A stretch of 64,000 nucleotides of DNA from NCBI RefSeq assembly GCF_000426825.1, contig NZ_AUGC01000011.1, forward strand, positions 1 to 64,000. The letters are read 5' to 3'. Of the stretch, positions 54,771 through 64,000 are shown piece by piece; the first letter of the stretch is position 1; each line of letters starts with the position of its first letter. The DNA comes from Thermonema rossianum DSM 10300 (GTDB lineage Bacteria > Bacteroidota > Bacteroidia > Cytophagales > Thermonemataceae). The translations under genes were made by a program, and so were the position numbers. The notes under the pieces are model-generated. The model searched no databases. It saw nothing but the letters and a program-made list of their open reading frames with translations, and was not told where the DNA came from.

Positions 54771-55679
54771 TTATTGATTTTCAGTTTTTTGTTTTTCGAA
54801 CTTCTTTTTCCAGTAGCGCAACAAACCTGCCACGCTCATAAAAGACGGATTGGCTGCTTCATAGCGTGCGATTTGCTGTTCGTTCAGGCCGGCAGCGCGC
54901 AATTGGCTGTGCACAAAGTCTTGAAAGAGGGGTACTATCTCTTGTGCGGGGCGTCCGGTTTCGGCATGGGGGCGCATCCAGTCTGCCCAAGCATGCAGGC
55001 GCTCTTGTAGCTCTTGCAAATGAGGCAGCACATCGGTGTATGCGCCAAAATGAGTGAGCAGTAATTGCCCGGGCGCTTGCCTGCGCAGGATTTCGATGGA
55101 TTGGTCCCAGGCTTCCACGTCTATGTCGGGTGGAGGACAGGGCGGCACCACCAAGCTGCCGCCGATACGCACGCCGGCCACATCGCCAGTAAACAAATGG
55201 TCTTCTATTTGCCACGCCACATGATGAATGGCATGGCCGGGTGTATGCCATGCCTTTATGCGGCAGTTGCCAATGTGCAGCTCTTCGCCGTGCGACACCG
55301 TGTGCAAGCATGCTTCTGGAATAGGCTTGAGTGTGCCCCACAGGCGTTCCATTTGGTCGCCATAGATGCGCTGCGCCGATTGTAGCAGCTTGGAAGGGTC
55401 GGCCATATGGGGCGCGCCAATGGGGTGCATATACACCGGAATGCCTTTTTGTGCGAAGTACCATGCAGCGCCGGCATGGTCTAAGTGAATATGTGTAACC
55501 AATACGGCATCAAGCTTAGCGGCAGACTTGCCCAGGGCCTGCAGGCTGCCTTCAAGCTGCCGGATGGTAGAGTAAGGACCAGTTTCTATCAAAATATGGG
55601 TGTCGCCGGCTTCAACCAAAAAAGCAGCAATGGCTTGTGGAATATCCAGAAAAGAAAGGTCAAGCGTGTATACTTTCAT
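54771..55679 (-). CDS. MBL-fold metallohydrolase
   Basis: 302 aa. The metal motif THIHLDHAG (residue about 62), then HTPGHAIHHVAW and FTGDVAGVRIG supply the zinc ligands. A C-terminal helical extension of about 100 residues ends in a basic KKKFEKQKT. Substrate unknown. Divergent from the DUF5686-like gene. Confidence 0.9.
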   Translation of the reverse strand: MKVYTLDLSFLDIPQAIAAFLVEAGDTHILIETGPYSTIRQLEGSLQALGKSAAKLDAVLVTHIHLDHAGAAWYFAQKGIPVYMHPIGAPHMADPSKLLQSAQRIYGDQMERLWGTLKPIPEACLHTVSHGEELHIGNCRIKAWHTPGHAIHHVAWQIEDHLFTGDVAGVRIGGSLVVPPCPPPDIDVEAWDQSIEILRRQAPGQLLLTHFGAYTDVLPHLQELQERLHAWADWMRPHAETGRPAQEIVPLFQDFVHSQLRAAGLNEQQIARYEAANPSFMSVAGLLRYWKKKFEKQKTENQ

Positions 55680-55733
55680 GTTACTTTTTATCTTTGATTT
55701 CCGTTTGGAAAGGAAGATACTAAATTTTGCCTT

Positions 55734-58142
55734 ATGCGTTGCGCTGCGTTGTGCTTATTGGGAATGCTTTTATACTTACCGCTATTGGCTCAACAAAAGG
55801 GGCGTTTGATTGATGCTCAAACCAAGGAACCCCTGCCTTTTGCCAACATATGGGTAAGCGACTACCAGCTGGTATTTACTACAGACGACAGGGGCTACTT
55901 CAGCCTGCCCGATAGCCTTACCAAAGGTAAGGTGGTGTTTTCTTATGTAGGATACGAAACACTGACCGATACACTGCCGCTAAGACGGCGTGTGATTGGT
56001 CTGCTGCCTACCAGTTATGCCATTGGCGAAGTGGTGGTGGCAGCTGCCGAAGACCCGGCGGTGGGCGTTATGCGTGAGGTAATACGCCGCCGAAAGCAGC
56101 ACAATCCGGCGTTTTACGATTCTTACCGCTTTAAAAGCTACAATCAGCAGCTGGCTACTGTCGATTTGCCGGCCGACCTCTACGAAAAATCATTGCTTGA
56201 CACGGTCACCCGGGAATTGATAGAATTCTTGGATAAACGCTACTTCTTTTTTGCTGAAAACATCAGTGTCAGCGAGTACAAGCGCCCGGGCTATGTGCAT
56301 ACGGAAGTGATAGCCAACAAAATGATGGGTTTTCAAAGACCGGAGTTTGCCTTGTTGGGTGAGCAGATTATGCCGTTTTCTCTTTATGAAAGCCCGTTGA
56401 AGATTTTGGGGCGCACGTATGTGAATCCTGTGAGTCCGGGGAGCTGGCGTATTTTCGACTTTGTTTTAAAAGATACTTTGGCGGGCATAAACGACACCAT
56501 TTTGGTGGTTGCCTTCGAGCCATGGGAGGTCAATACCGCTGAAACACAGCTGAAAGGTATTTTGTATGTGCACCTGCCCGACTATGCCTTGAAAGGGGTA
56601 ATGATAAAAAACGCCACGCCCAAAGTGGAAGTTGCTTTTCAGATACATCAACTTTACGAAAAAGTGGAGGGGTACTGGTTTCCGCGTCAGTTATCGGTAG
56701 ATTATGTATTCAACGAGATACGTCTCAGCACGCAGGACAGCACCGGTTCGGGAGGGGCTTATCCTTTGCGTTTTGTCAACCGCACACGCATAGAACAAGT
56801 GGCGTTGGGGGTGCAGTTGAAAAAGAAAGCAGCCGTAGCTTTTGAAATCCATCCGCAGGCGCATCGCTTCAATGAGTGGGAAAAGGTGCGCCCCGATTCT
56901 CTTTCCGAAAAAGCCATGGCCACCTATGCTTGGGGCGACTCGGTGAGTAAAGCTACCGGTTTTGAAAAGAGAATAAATAACCTTTTATCTACGGCTTGGT
57001 ATCAAAGCATTCCTTTGTTGCACTATTTTGAGGTTCCTTTCAATTCCCTGCTTCATTACGACCAATACCAAGGTTTGCGCCTGGGGGCGGCACTCTACAC
57101 CGGTCATCGCTTGTGGGCGCCGTTGCGTGTGGGCGGCTACGCAGCCTATGGCTTTCGAGATGCTGCCTGGAAATATGGAGCTGACGGAAGCCTTCTGCTG
57201 TGGAAAGACATCAACCTGTCTGTTTGGGGCGGCTTTAAGCATGATGTGGAGGAACCGGGACAACTGCACTTTGAACATGACCTGCATGCCGGTGCGATGG
57301 CGGGCGGCTGGCGTGCGTTCTATGCCGAGCGTATGAGCGTGGTAGATAGCTGGCGTGCCGGCATAGCCTTGCAGCCTTTGCCGGCTTGGCACCTGCTCGT
57401 AGGTTGGGAAGAAGGACGTTACCGCCCACAATTTGACTATGCTTTCATGCAGGAGCCCGGTAGAAACGATTTTCTGTTTGCAGAAAGCAAGCTGCAGTTG
57501 AGCTACACCTTCGGGGAGCGCTATGCCTGGACTGCCGGGCGCCCCCGTTTGATAGCGGCAGCTTATCCCCAATTGCTGCTTGCTTATGCACAGGGCTGGC
57601 GTGTGGGCAATGAAGGCTATGATTATCGCCGTCTTCAGTGGATGGGGCGTTGGAACCTGCCTTTGCTGCGCCTTGGCGAATTGCGTTTACGAACCGAAGG
57701 CGCGCGCGTGTGGGGCGAAGTGCCGGCTTTGAAACTGATGCATGGGGCGGCTGCTTATGACCCGGACCTTTGGTTTGAAGCCCCGGAGAACTTTCAAACC
57801 ATGGGGCTGTATGAGTTCCTTTCCGATACCTACATCATGGGGGCTGTGGAATTATGGTCGCCTACCTTGAATCTTTTTATCATTCGTCCGCGCGTGGGAG
57901 TGTTGCAGAAAGCGGCTTGGGGCACCTTGGCAGAACCTGCTCTGCACGGCAATATTGCCTTTCAAACCATGGAAAAAGGGTATTGGGAAAGCGGTTGTGT
58001 GCTCGATGGGCTTTATAGCATGGGCAGCTTTTTTTCGAAGTTACGTATAGGTGCCGGGGTTTTTTACCGCTATGGTGCTTACCACCTGCCCGCTGCGTCT
58101 GATAATTGGGTGTTCAAAGTGTCATTCCGGACAGGATTTTAG
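55734..58142 (+). CDS. DUF5686 / carboxypeptidase-regulatory-like outer-membrane protein
   Basis: 802 aa. Signal peptide to about residue 20 (LLYLPLLAQ), then a carboxypeptidase-regulatory-like domain (GRLIDAQTKEPLPFANIWV, YVGYETLTDTL) and a long region (VMREVIRRRKQHNPAFYDSYRFKSYNQQ) characteristic of DUF5686 proteins. The C-terminal third looks like a beta-barrel, ending in VFKVSFRTGF with aromatic closing residues. Probably an outer-membrane protein of unknown function. It converges on the glycosyltransferase gene, overlapping its 3' end by 21 bases. Confidence 0.85.
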   Translation: MRCAALCLLGMLLYLPLLAQQKGRLIDAQTKEPLPFANIWVSDYQLVFTTDDRGYFSLPDSLTKGKVVFSYVGYETLTDTLPLRRRVIGLLPTSYAIGEVVVAAAEDPAVGVMREVIRRRKQHNPAFYDSYRFKSYNQQLATVDLPADLYEKSLLDTVTRELIEFLDKRYFFFAENISVSEYKRPGYVHTEVIANKMMGFQRPEFALLGEQIMPFSLYESPLKILGRTYVNPVSPGSWRIFDFVLKDTLAGINDTILVVAFEPWEVNTAETQLKGILYVHLPDYALKGVMIKNATPKVEVAFQIHQLYEKVEGYWFPRQLSVDYVFNEIRLSTQDSTGSGGAYPLRFVNRTRIEQVALGVQLKKKAAVAFEIHPQAHRFNEWEKVRPDSLSEKAMATYAWGDSVSKATGFEKRINNLLSTAWYQSIPLLHYFEVPFNSLLHYDQYQGLRLGAALYTGHRLWAPLRVGGYAAYGFRDAAWKYGADGSLLLWKDINLSVWGGFKHDVEEPGQLHFEHDLHAGAMAGGWRAFYAERMSVVDSWRAGIALQPLPAWHLLVGWEEGRYRPQFDYAFMQEPGRNDFLFAESKLQLSYTFGERYAWTAGRPRLIAAAYPQLLLAYAQGWRVGNEGYDYRRLQWMGRWNLPLLRLGELRLRTEGARVWGEVPALKLMHGAAAYDPDLWFEAPENFQTMGLYEFLSDTYIMGAVELWSPTLNLFIIRPRVGVLQKAAWGTLAEPALHGNIAFQTMEKGYWESGCVLDGLYSMGSFFSKLRIGAGVFYRYGAYHLPAASDNWVFKVSFRTGF

Positions 58143-59306
58143 CAAACCATATTTATGCAGGGCGCTTAACCACTTACGTGTGAGCTGCCTTCTATGAAAA
58201 TAGCGCTGTGCCACCCAGCGTGCATTTTGTTGCATGCTTGTGCGCAATTGGGCGTCCAGTAGCTTTTCTATGCTTTTTTGCAACTCTTCGGCACTGTGCA
58301 CAACAAAGCCACAGCGATAGCGCCGCAACACATGGGCAGTCCATCCGGGTAGCGTCGATAAAGCAATGCGTCCGGCGGCCAATCCTTCAAAAAACTTATT
58401 GGGACTGCCCGTATCTATCCATGGAATAGGTGCAAAGCAGACCCAAAACGCATCGTGCCCGGCAAATGCCTCTTGCACGGCTTCGGCATTGCCGGCCGGC
58501 AACCACCGGACCATCTTTTGCATGCCGTATTGGTCAATATACGCTTGCATGGCTTGTTTTTGTTTGCCGTTGCCCATGATGCTGAGCCGCACCTGCTGTT
58601 GCAAAGATGGCGGCAAGGCATGCAGCCATTGAAGCATACGCAGACAGTCATTGGCTTCGCCCAAACTGCCGGCATACAGCATACGCAAAGGCACGGAGGC
58701 AGAGCAATGAAGCGGCACTTGAAAAAATAAGTCATCCGCCATATTGGGAACACACACTACATGCTGAATACCGTAGCGTTGTTTGATATAGGCTTTCATG
58801 GAGGGCGATACGGCTACTACCAGCCGTGCATGCCGGTACACTTTTGCCGTGAGGCTGTATAGGAGTTTTTGCAGCAAAGGCAGCCGCTTGAAGAATCCCA
58901 AAGCAAAAGGAATTTCGGGCCATAAATCCCTTGCTTCAAACACATAAGGCTTGCCGCGCAGGCGGTGGGCAAAATAAGCCACAAAACCTACGGTGAGCGG
59001 CGTGGAGGTGGCATACAACCAGTCGTAGCGGTCAATGAAGGCATGATATAAAGCGAGCCCGGCATACTGAACGAATGCCCACAAACGTTTTATCCAAGAA
59101 AAGTGGTTGTCATAAGGAATATAGTAAGCCTTCACTTGCAGGCGCTTGGGCAGTGGGGGACCGGAAGGGGTGCTCTTTTGTTGCCGGCTGCTGATAACCT
59201 TTACATGACAGCCCGCTTCGGCAAGTGCCGTGGCCAGGTAATAAGAGCGGCGCGCACCATTTTGTGCCGGCGTTTTGAAGTATTGATGCAGGTATAAAAT
59301 CTTCAT
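58122..59306 (-). CDS. Glycosyltransferase family 4 protein
   Basis: 394 aa. GT-B fold: LYLHQYFKTPAQNGARRSYYLATALAEAG at the N-terminus, a C-terminal AGSLGEANDCLRMLQWLHAL and a late DTGSPNKFFEGLAAGRIAL donor-binding region with the conserved Glu. It adds a sugar to a cell-surface glycan. Neighbours give no pathway clue. Confidence 0.92.
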   Translation of the reverse strand: MKILYLHQYFKTPAQNGARRSYYLATALAEAGCHVKVISSRQQKSTPSGPPLPKRLQVKAYYIPYDNHFSWIKRLWAFVQYAGLALYHAFIDRYDWLYATSTPLTVGFVAYFAHRLRGKPYVFEARDLWPEIPFALGFFKRLPLLQKLLYSLTAKVYRHARLVVAVSPSMKAYIKQRYGIQHVVCVPNMADDLFFQVPLHCSASVPLRMLYAGSLGEANDCLRMLQWLHALPPSLQQQVRLSIMGNGKQKQAMQAYIDQYGMQKMVRWLPAGNAEAVQEAFAGHDAFWVCFAPIPWIDTGSPNKFFEGLAAGRIALSTLPGWTAHVLRRYRCGFVVHSAEELQKSIEKLLDAQLRTSMQQNARWVAQRYFHRRQLTRKWLSALHKYGLLKSCPE

Positions 59307-59364
59307 TTTTGAAAAATTGCCCTTGTGAATTTTTGCCTTATTTAAAGGTTTGTAAAACTTTCTA

Positions 59365-59393
59365 TTGCAAAAAAGATGAATTTTCTATCTTTG
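59365..59393 (+). promoter_or_regulatory. Promoter of the MORN-like pair
   Basis: TTG at 59365-59367, 18-base spacer, TATCTTTG at 59386-59393, 52 bases before the ATG. A good -7 match with a slightly short spacer. Confidence 0.6.
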
Positions 59394-59445
59394 TTAATCA
59401 AGGCTTAACCGTTTCATTACACAGTATAAATTAAATGTAAGCAAT

Positions 59446-60816
59446 ATGAAAAAACTTAGACTATTTGTAGCGACCATGCTTTTGGGAGTGAGCCTTGCAT
59501 ATGCTCAAACCGTTGAAAAGAAGACCTTACAGACCGATGAGTATCAAGGGGAAGTGGAAGTATGTATGGACTGCCGGGTGCAGCCGCAGGCAGCGCTTAC
59601 TTATTATTTCCTAAAAGACGGTAAAGTAGAGAAAAGCAAGGGAAAAGTAGAGGGCACAGTACTCCATGGCAAAGCCAAGCTTTTTAATGAAGGCATGGAG
59701 CCCGGCACCGAAGAGTTGATTATGGAAGGCACTTTTGTGCAGGGGCTGCCCGATGGTGAGCTTAAGCACTATGTGTTTGGTGTGCTCGAGCTGGTGGAAG
59801 TCTTCGACAAAGGGCAGCTTAAAAAACGAGTATATTATGCTCCCAAGTCGGAGGGCGAAGGGGTAGAGATAGACCACACCGTGGAATACCTGGGCAAAGG
59901 ACCGGAAGGCGCCCGTGTAAAGGTGGCCTATCATACGTTTGCCAGCCGTATTGAGGGCGAAGGTATTGAACAGGAGCGCAACGGCGAACTGATTCACATC
60001 TTCGACGGCGTGTATAAGCGCTTCTATTTCTACAAAGACCAGGAAGAGCTCAAAGAAGAAGGTACCTACCGCATGAACAACCGGGTAGGCGAATGGAAAA
60101 CTTACTACAACGATGGAGTAGTGGGCATACGTACCTATGACGAGCAAGGCTTATTGGTGTCAGAAAAATTCTTGAAAGACGGGCAACCTTTCACCGGAAC
60201 GGTGGTGGATGAAATCTTTAACCATCGTATCCGTGTGGGGGAATATGAGGTGAAAGACGGCTTGCGCAATGGGGTATCCAAGTTTGCCTATCGCAAAGAC
60301 ACTTACCAAAAGCAAGTGAACTATGCCAACGGCGTACCCATAGACAACTATAACGACACGCATGCCTTTCGTGCTTTTCTGAAAAACCGCACCATCGTAA
60401 AAGAAGCCAAGTTGAAGCTGCAATGCGACCAGCGTGGAGGCGGGCTCTTTATTGATAAGATTCAATATACCGATAAAAACGAAGCCATTGTGTATGTGCA
60501 CTTCCGGGCGCTTTCGCTGAAGCCCTACTCAAGCGTCTTTACCGGAGCACCCGGAGCGGACGATGCTTTTGCCGCTATTGACATAGCTACACAGAAAGTG
60601 TTTCCTGTAAAAGCAATTTTCAACATAGAGTTGCCCCCTTCATTTTATCCCATCACCTTTGGCGAGCAAATCAGTTTTCAGTTGGTGATTGACGGCTTAA
60701 GTCCTGCCAATCGTTTCATCAGCATAGTTGAAGGTGACCCATTAAATTCGTATATTGTAAGAGAAGACGGCACCGCTCAGTATCTATGGGGGTGCTACGA
60801 GGTCAATGTGAAATAA
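59446..60816 (+). CDS. Secreted MORN-like repeat protein with N-terminal CxxC, paralogue A
   Basis: 456 aa. Signal peptide to about residue 22 (LAYAQ). Next DEYQGEVEVCMDCRVQP carries a CxxC pair. Repeats of the MORN/YwqK type follow (KDGKVEKSKGKVEGTVLHG, NRVGEWKTYYNDG, EVKDGLRNGVSKFAYRKD). A conserved C-terminal half holds CDQRGGGLFIDKIQYTDKN and a terminal YLWGCYEVNVK. No enzymatic motif. Probably periplasmic or surface; function unknown. Confidence 0.8.
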   Translation: MKKLRLFVATMLLGVSLAYAQTVEKKTLQTDEYQGEVEVCMDCRVQPQAALTYYFLKDGKVEKSKGKVEGTVLHGKAKLFNEGMEPGTEELIMEGTFVQGLPDGELKHYVFGVLELVEVFDKGQLKKRVYYAPKSEGEGVEIDHTVEYLGKGPEGARVKVAYHTFASRIEGEGIEQERNGELIHIFDGVYKRFYFYKDQEELKEEGTYRMNNRVGEWKTYYNDGVVGIRTYDEQGLLVSEKFLKDGQPFTGTVVDEIFNHRIRVGEYEVKDGLRNGVSKFAYRKDTYQKQVNYANGVPIDNYNDTHAFRAFLKNRTIVKEAKLKLQCDQRGGGLFIDKIQYTDKNEAIVYVHFRALSLKPYSSVFTGAPGADDAFAAIDIATQKVFPVKAIFNIELPPSFYPITFGEQISFQLVIDGLSPANRFISIVEGDPLNSYIVREDGTAQYLWGCYEVNVK

Positions 60817-60838
60817 CAACTCTAAATCTCTATGTACC

Positions 60839-62191
60839 ATGAAAGCTTACCTGCTCTGCTTGGCGCTGGGCATTCCCTTGTGGGGAGCTGCCCAACAGTT
60901 TCAGTCAAAAATGGAAAAGATTGAAACGGATGAATACAAGGGCGAAGTATCGGTATGCATCAACTGCACCGGTATCAAGCCTGAGCCTTCCAAGGAGTAT
61001 TTTTGGTTGGAAAACAACACAGTGCAGAGTGGGGTGGGTATGCTTAAAGGCAAACCTCTCCATGGTGAAGTGAAGCTTTACATAGAAGGACTCGATGGCG
61101 AAAAGCAGCTCATCATGGAGGGGCATTTTTTTGCCGGTTTGAAAGACGGCATGGTAAAAAACTATGTGTTTGGCGAACTGGAGACAGAAGAGCTTTATGA
61201 AAAAGGTGAATTGAAGCGTGTTGACTACTACTTCCCCGGTAAAGAAGGCGTTGATAAAAGGGTAGAGTATTTAGGACGGGAAGGACAACAGTGGAAAGTA
61301 CGCTTTACCTTTTTCTCTACGGCCGGCGAAGTGCAAGCCGAAGGCTACCGCAAGCCTGTGGGCGACAGTTTCAATGAGTTTTTTCATGGGGCCTATAAAA
61401 AAATATTCATAGACAGCACCGGAAGCCCCTATGTAAAAGAAGAAGGGCGCTATGATATGAACCGCCGGGTAGGCGAGTGGAAAGAATACTATCCAAACAA
61501 CAATGCCTATTGCCTGCGCATTTATGATTATGACATACTGAAGCAAGAAACTTTTTTGACTGCCTCGGGGCAGCCATTTACCGGGGTCATTGAAGACCGC
61601 AACGCCCCTCTAAGCCGTGTGTATGCACGCATAGAAGTGAAAAATGGATTAAGAGACGGCAAAACCGAAGACAGCTATCGTAGTGGTAAACCTTCACGCA
61701 CTCTGCTTTTTGCTCAGGGCAAGTTGAAAGAAGGGGCAGAGCCTTTGGAAAGCTTTTTGGCACAAAACCCCGTGCAAAAAGAAAAGCAACTTTCTTTTCA
61801 GTGTGACCAACGGGGCGGTGGCTTGTATGTCGATAAAATTCAATATACCGCCAATGGTGCCTTGGTATATTTTCACTTCCAAAACATTACACTGCATAAC
61901 GGGGCAATAGTATATACCCCGCCACCCGGCACCGACAACGCTTTTACAGCCTACGACATAGCTTCCGCCACTAAATTTCCTGTAAAAAAAGTGTTTGGCA
62001 TCCCCACAGCTCCGGCGTATATGCCCATGGTTTATGGGGAGTTGATACCTTTTGTGCTGTACTTTGAAGGGCTCAAAGAAAACCATCGCTTCATTTCTTT
62101 GATAGAAGGCGACCCCGAAAACCCCTATATTATCGATGACAACGGAAATACCACCTATAACTGGGGGTGCTACGAGCTGAGTATCAGATAA
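60839..62191 (+). CDS. Secreted MORN-like repeat protein with N-terminal CxxC, paralogue B
   Basis: 450 aa. Same layout as its neighbour: signal peptide, DEYKGEVSVCINCTGIKPEP, MORN-like repeats (NRRVGEWKEYYPNN, EVKNGLRDGKTEDSYRSG), CDQRGGGLYVDKIQYT and a terminal YNWGCYELSIR. It starts 22 bases after paralogue A, so the pair is an operon from tandem duplication. The CxxC, the CDQRGGG core and the final C-Y are invariant in the two, suggesting shared structure, perhaps disulfides. Confidence 0.8.
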   Translation: MKAYLLCLALGIPLWGAAQQFQSKMEKIETDEYKGEVSVCINCTGIKPEPSKEYFWLENNTVQSGVGMLKGKPLHGEVKLYIEGLDGEKQLIMEGHFFAGLKDGMVKNYVFGELETEELYEKGELKRVDYYFPGKEGVDKRVEYLGREGQQWKVRFTFFSTAGEVQAEGYRKPVGDSFNEFFHGAYKKIFIDSTGSPYVKEEGRYDMNRRVGEWKEYYPNNNAYCLRIYDYDILKQETFLTASGQPFTGVIEDRNAPLSRVYARIEVKNGLRDGKTEDSYRSGKPSRTLLFAQGKLKEGAEPLESFLAQNPVQKEKQLSFQCDQRGGGLYVDKIQYTANGALVYFHFQNITLHNGAIVYTPPPGTDNAFTAYDIASATKFPVKKVFGIPTAPAYMPMVYGELIPFVLYFEGLKENHRFISLIEGDPENPYIIDDNGNTTYNWGCYELSIR

Positions 62192-62281
62192 GCCATGCGC
62201 TTGATTGATAAGTAAAAAACTTGTTTATAGAAAAAATATTTTCTATACTTACAGTGTAGTATGGCAAATAGCGTGTAAGTT

Positions 62282-64000
62282 ATGCAAAGAATAAAAATCG
62301 CTTTTTTACTGTTGCTTGCCTGCCTCTTGTGGGCAGTAGATGGCCGGGCACAGAACGTAGAGCAGCTGATTGAACAATACAATACAGCTACTTCGCCTGA
62401 AGCAAGGGCTGAAATAGCCTATCAGATAGGGCTGACCTACGAAGCGCAGCGTGTCTATTCCAAAGCAATAGAGTATTATGAAAACGCTGCGAAAATGATG
62501 CAAAACGTCCCGGTTGACCGTTTTGGCTTTGAGCAGCGCATCAGCGTGATGGAGCGAAACGCTATTTGTCATGCTGAATTGAAAGAATACAAGAAGGCAG
62601 AAGCAATTTATAAGCAGATTCTCTTCATTTACCGTCAGTGGGGCAATAAAAATGGGGAGCTTCGCACTTTGGAAGCCCTTGCAGAAGTGGCATCCAAGGC
62701 CGAAGATTACCGCCGTGCGCTTGAATATACCGAAGAGGCTTTGACCTTGGCCCGGCAGATAAACGACAAACGCAGTCAATTTAAGTTGTACAACAACCTT
62801 GGTTTTTTGCATAAGAAAGTGAGTTCGCCGGAGCGTGCACTTGAAGCCTTTGAGAAAGCCTACGCTTTGGCAACGGGAAACCCCGACATCTTTAAAAAAG
62901 CCGAACAGGCAGTGGTCTTGCAAAACATAGGGGTATTGTATACCAACTTGCGGCAATACGATAAGGCAGCCGATTATTATAACCGGGCTTTGGCGATTGC
63001 CACCGAAAGCGGCGATAAGTCGGAGATGGCCAATATATACAACTACATAGCCATCAACGAAATGCTTTCCAACCGCATGAATAAAGCCTTCGATGCGGCT
63101 GAAACTGCCATTAAGCTGGCGCAGGAAGCCGGCGACAAACAAACGCTGGTCTTCAGCTATAAAGTAATGGAAGACCTTTACAAAAGCCGCAAGCGTTACG
63201 ATAAAATGGCTGAATATGAGCAAAAACGTTTGGAAGTAGAAAACGAACTGCGTGTACAAGAAGAAATTCGTCAGCGCGAGCAGCTGCGCTATCAGCTGGA
63301 GCTGACACAGCGGGAAGCTCAATTGCGGGAAGCACAGCTGGCAAGAGAAAAAGAACGCGCCGAGCGTGAGCGCTTGGCAAAAGAAAAGGAGCTACAAGAT
63401 GCACAACTCAAATTGGCAGAAGAAGAACGCTTGCGGGCAGAAAGAGAAGCTGAGCTCGAACGCCAGCGACGCCTTGCCTTGGAGCGCCAGCGGACCATTG
63501 AACTGGAGCGGGCACGTGCCGAAGCAGCCCGCGAAAAGGCTGCCGCTGACTCTATTGCCAAACTGCAGGCAGAAAAAGCAGCCGCCGAGGCGCTGAAAGC
63601 ACAACAAGAAGCGCAAGCCCGTGCCAAGGCCGAAGCCGAAGCCCGTAAGCAGGCAGAATTGGCAGCTGAAAGAGAAAAAGAAATTAAAAAGTACTACATA
63701 CTGGTATTGGGCTTGGCAGCAGCGGTCATTGTGTTGGTGATCGTAGGGTTGATACAAACCCGTAAAACCAACCGTGCTTTGGCGAAGAAAAACGAAGAAA
63801 TCGAAAGGCAAAGAAAAGAGTTGGAGCTGCAAAACGAACGCATCCAAAGCAGTATCAAAGCAGCTAAAACCATTCAACAGGCAGTCTTGCCCAGCAATGC
63901 TATCTTTAGTGTGCTCTTCAAAGAGTATTTCGTGATTTTCTGGCCACGCGACGTTGTTTCCGGCGACTTCTATTGGGTATATCTCAAAGGCACCAAAAAA
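62282..64000 (+). CDS. TPR sensor protein with SpoIIE-type phosphatase domain (partial)
   Basis: 573 codons in frame to the window end; the 3' end is missing. Signal peptide MQRIKIAFLLLLACLLWAV to about residue 24. Six or so TPR units follow (e.g. YSKAIEYYENAAKMM, YDKAADYYNRALAIA). A long charged coiled coil of about 140 residues, rich in R/E/A/Q, leads to one membrane helix (YYILVLGLAAAVIVLVIVGLI) and a short coil. The start of the PP2C/SpoIIE phosphatase is visible at the end (AAKTIQQAVLPS, WPRDVVSGDFYWVYL). Probably a membrane-bound signalling phosphatase. Confidence 0.88.
   Translation, partial: MQRIKIAFLLLLACLLWAVDGRAQNVEQLIEQYNTATSPEARAEIAYQIGLTYEAQRVYSKAIEYYENAAKMMQNVPVDRFGFEQRISVMERNAICHAELKEYKKAEAIYKQILFIYRQWGNKNGELRTLEALAEVASKAEDYRRALEYTEEALTLARQINDKRSQFKLYNNLGFLHKKVSSPERALEAFEKAYALATGNPDIFKKAEQAVVLQNIGVLYTNLRQYDKAADYYNRALAIATESGDKSEMANIYNYIAINEMLSNRMNKAFDAAETAIKLAQEAGDKQTLVFSYKVMEDLYKSRKRYDKMAEYEQKRLEVENELRVQEEIRQREQLRYQLELTQREAQLREAQLAREKERAERERLAKEKELQDAQLKLAEEERLRAEREAELERQRRLALERQRTIELERARAEAAREKAAADSIAKLQAEKAAAEALKAQQEAQARAKAEAEARKQAELAAEREKEIKKYYILVLGLAAAVIVLVIVGLIQTRKTNRALAKKNEEIERQRKELELQNERIQSSIKAAKTIQQAVLPSNAIFSVLFKEYFVIFWPRDVVSGDFYWVYLKGTKK

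Noticed and set aside
62306-63322. 338-codon minus-strand ORF near the window end
   Set aside because: Antisense to the TPR/SpoIIE gene, which has signal peptide, repeats and domain motifs on the plus strand.

Overview
The window looks like a chromosomal segment of a Bacteroidota bacterium, most likely a Cytophagales-type lineage. The signs are a SprE/PorW-like type IX secretion (T9SS) lipoprotein, a T9SS C-terminal sorting domain, a TonB receptor with an N-terminal carboxypeptidase-regulatory-like domain, a DUF5686-type outer-membrane protein, the bamD-rpoZ-coaBC gene order, and promoters of the Bacteroidota form TTTG-N19/20-TAnnTTTG. Shine-Dalgarno sequences are mostly absent. I see no prophage, insertion sequence or CRISPR array. 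Genes are dense, with base composition near 50% G+C by eye.

Layout: 1-7994 holds a gene tail, tRNA-Val and a minus-strand cluster (rluD; a sprE/porW-like gene, PBP1A, uvrC). 7975-12013 runs forward: a PLP-dependent deaminase, an SDR, an FMN reductase and pyrG. 12117-16232 is a minus-strand methionine unit (metY, metX, hom). Its leader combines a SAM-I riboswitch, a 38-codon leader ORF ending in a Met/Cys run, a C-rich tract and an AT palindrome. 17338-22271 encodes iron uptake (TonB siderophore receptor, PepSY protein) and an M28 peptidase. 22423-25425 encodes an ABC-2 transporter cassette headed by a small secreted Cys-containing peptide. Next come nhaD, a Fur/PerR-like regulator and ahpC.

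28474-35073 is a complete TPP-riboswitch-controlled thiamine operon (thiS, thiC, tenI-like, thiE, thiG, thiH, thiF-rhodanese). thiD lies apart at 43477. It is followed by a UDP-sugar dehydrogenase, three tandem paralogues of a STAS-like family split by tRNA-Glu, a 49-aa basic protein, a sodium:solute symporter, polA, thiD, tspO (N-terminus apparently frameshifted) and an Ldh2-type dehydrogenase.

46067-53983 is minus-strand: dcd, a CnoX-like thioredoxin, a short T9SS-tailed protein, bamD, rpoZ, coaBC, a secreted protein, pyrR and pyrB. The end holds an SRPBCC protein, tRNA-Met, an MBL hydrolase, a DUF5686-like protein, a glycosyltransferase, two paralogous MORN-like secreted proteins with an N-terminal CxxC, and the start of a TPR/SpoIIE-type sensor phosphatase cut by the window end.

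The most interesting element is the metY leader at 15811-16232. It appears to sense S-adenosylmethionine through a riboswitch and, by inference, charged Met/Cys tRNA through a leader peptide ending MMQMCCCCM. A C-rich, Rho-loading-like stretch follows immediately after the stop codon.
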